From Viscum album (Eukaryota; Streptophyta; Magnoliopsida; Santalales; Viscaceae): a stretch of 64,000 bases of DNA. The stretch is from positions 186,001 to 250,000 of the forward strand of contig CAUJRU010000137.1 in NCBI GenBank assembly GCA_963277665.1. Reading direction: 5' to 3'. The notes under the pieces were generated by a model. That model saw only the letters and a list, made by a program, of their open reading frames with translations. It had not been told where the DNA came from and searched no databases. Of the stretch, positions 62,965-64,000 are shown piece after piece. The first letter of the stretch is position 1; each line of letters begins with the position of its first letter. The position numbers and the translations under genes were made by a program.

Positions 62965-63397
62965 TGCATGACGCTAAACTACACCACGTCCTGCACGACG
63001 TTAAACTGCATACGTCCAAGCTGCACGACGCTAAACTGCCTAGCCTCCATCGTCCAAGCTACAAAGACGTTAAACTGTACAGCATTCGTCCAGCATGACA
63101 TTAAACTGCATACTCGTCCCGCATGACGCTAAACTGTACCTCGTCCTGCATGACGCTAAACCGCACCACGTCCGCACTGCAAGACGTTAAACTGCCAAGC
63201 ACCTTCGTCCTCAACACATGACGTTAAACTGTACTTCGTCCGGCAAGACGTTAAACCGTCCGCTTCGTCCTCAACACATGACGTTAAACTGTACTTCGTC
63301 CGGCAAGACGTTAAACCGTCCGCTTCGTCCTCAACACATGACGTTAAACTGTACTTCGTCCGGCAAGACGTTAAACCGTCCGCAACCTGATCTCGTG
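62965..63397. repeat. GACGTTAAACTG minisatellite, about 14 units
   Basis: Units of about 27-38 bp of the form CATGACGYTAAACYG, a variable part, then CGTCC. A further isolated copy lies near 63945 (CATGACGTGAAACTG). Within it, 63203-63383 is a perfect 60-bp tandem repeat of three copies, each holding one CATGACG and one CAAGACG unit. Confidence 0.92.
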
Positions 63398-63544
63398 CTC
63401 CGCACGCAGGGTCCCCCCGGTTTGGATGTGGCCCCCACCCGCTCGTCCCTGCAGGGATGTCGGGATTTCCCCTCTTTAGGGACGATTTAATGGGAGTGGC
63501 TTTTCCCTACGGGGGCAGGGTATTACAAACCCCTAGTTTCTCGT

Positions 63545-63597
63545 GGGAGGCTGCACATGTGTATCTCCATTGCGCCTCCCCACAGCCGAAGCCAGTA
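63545..63597. repeat. Duplicated ~50-bp block (with 63869-63913)
   Basis: GGGAGGCTGCACATGTGTAT... and GGGAGACTGCCCGTGTGTAT..., both continuing into CTCCCCACAGCC, form a direct repeat about 325 bp apart. Confidence 0.7.
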
Positions 63598-64000
63598 GAG
63601 GGTCTGACTGGGATCGAGGTGTCTTCTGCTTTCGGTCCAAGTCCCTTCCAACTGAGTTTTGCAGCATCCGGGCTGCCCCAAGTGCGTAAGTCCTGACAGA
63701 ATGAACTACGTGGACTTTGATCCCTGTCTTCTATACAGGGTACGTAGGAAGCCTCCCTGAGGTCCAAGCCCACCACCTGGTCATCCCGGTCATATTTACG
63801 TCGGTTCGTCCATCAGTGGACCCCTCCAGGGTTCACGCTTGCGTTGATTCACCTATGAATCCGCCCCTGTGGGAGACTGCCCGTGTGTATCTCCACGGTG
63901 CCTCCCCACAGCCCCCCTTTTTCCATTTCCCCTTTTATCGTCCAGCATGACGTGAAACTGTGATCCACCCGGCCGTTCCATCCCCCTCTGTGCGAGGTGG

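Larger units (their letters stand above)
62045..64000 (+). mobile_element. GC-rich LTR element, 5' end only, probably Tat-like gypsy
   Basis: An abrupt switch from AT-rich to GC- and CpG-rich DNA at TGTAGACGCCGG, inside another element's LTR. A plus-strand TATA box, repeat arrays and a segment GAACTACGTGGACTTTGATC, then GGGTACGTAGGAAGCC (63703-63755), resemble the GAACTACG...TACGTAGGCA block common in LTRs of Tat/Ogre/Retand gypsy elements. No primer site or protein was found before the window ends. CpG retention suggests a younger insertion than its surroundings. The lineage is a tentative call. Confidence 0.55.

Noticed and set aside
62066..63126. Several 90-150 codon open frames in the GC-rich region on both strands
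   Set aside because: They overlap each other in several frames, are Arg/Ala/Pro-rich because of the GCGCGC repeats, and hold no motif. Stop codons are rare in GC-rich DNA, so these are expected by chance.
63218..63490. Frame encoding a 20-residue repeated peptide
   Set aside because: It is simply the translation of the perfect 60-bp tandem repeat (a multiple of three); no start context or homologous protein.
1..64000. Host genes, rRNA genes, centromeric satellite, organelle DNA insertions or bacterial-type defence systems
   Set aside because: I saw no coding signal other than retroelement proteins, no long monomer satellite and no rRNA or plastid gene sequence that I recognise.

Overview
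This looks like repeat-dense, AT-rich nuclear DNA of a flowering plant, probably heterochromatin. I found no cellular protein gene, rRNA gene or intact functional tRNA gene. Nearly everything I can recognise is LTR retrotransposon: Ty1/copia (Sirevirus-like and Angela-like) and Ty3/gypsy (Athila/Tat-like, a chromovirus-like element, and a gag-only family with very long LTRs). Most reading frames are broken by stop codons, so these are old insertions. A Sirevirus and gypsy primer sites of the plant type point to an angiosperm. I cannot name the species.

Layout. (1) 1-1854: partial gypsy LTR, minus. (2) 1925-4884: Athila/Tat-like gag-protease fragment and primer site, minus, followed by an unclear LTR-like stretch to about 7.6 kb. 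(3) 8226-9809: possible solo copia LTR. (4) 9815-16870: decayed chromovirus-like integrase, RT, protease, gag, primer site and 5' LTR, minus. (5) About 16.9-45.8 kb: a plus-strand gag-only gypsy element split by two younger insertions: an Angela-like copia element (18296-28374) in its 5' LTR, and a 12.6-kb Sirevirus (31799-44362) in its 3' LTR. (6) 45764-62044: a tandem LTR-gag-LTR-gag-LTR array of the same long-LTR family, minus, with 4.5-4.6 kb LTRs and about 2.78 kb internal regions that code only for Gag. (7) 62045-64000: an abrupt switch to GC- and CpG-rich DNA, apparently the 5' end of a younger plus-strand LTR element inserted in the third LTR of the array.

How the parts work together. 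The gag-only elements keep LTRs, primer site, polypurine tract and a 367-codon gag frame but show no protease, RT or integrase, so they would need enzymes in trans (the published TR-GAG type of non-autonomous element). Their transcribed leader holds three hairpins, about 190 bp apart, whose stems differ while the loops keep a GGAGACGGTA block and a self-complementary GTACGTAC-type block. This resembles a retroviral dimer-initiation signal and is the most novel-looking item here. The Sirevirus is complete in layout (two LTRs, primer site, gag-pol, a 999-codon second frame, polypurine tract) but carries many stops. Its LTRs hold a 28-bp minisatellite built on TCACNGTGA, and the same core recurs in the spacer before its second ORF.

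All boundaries and comparisons were made by eye; no alignment or database search was run.
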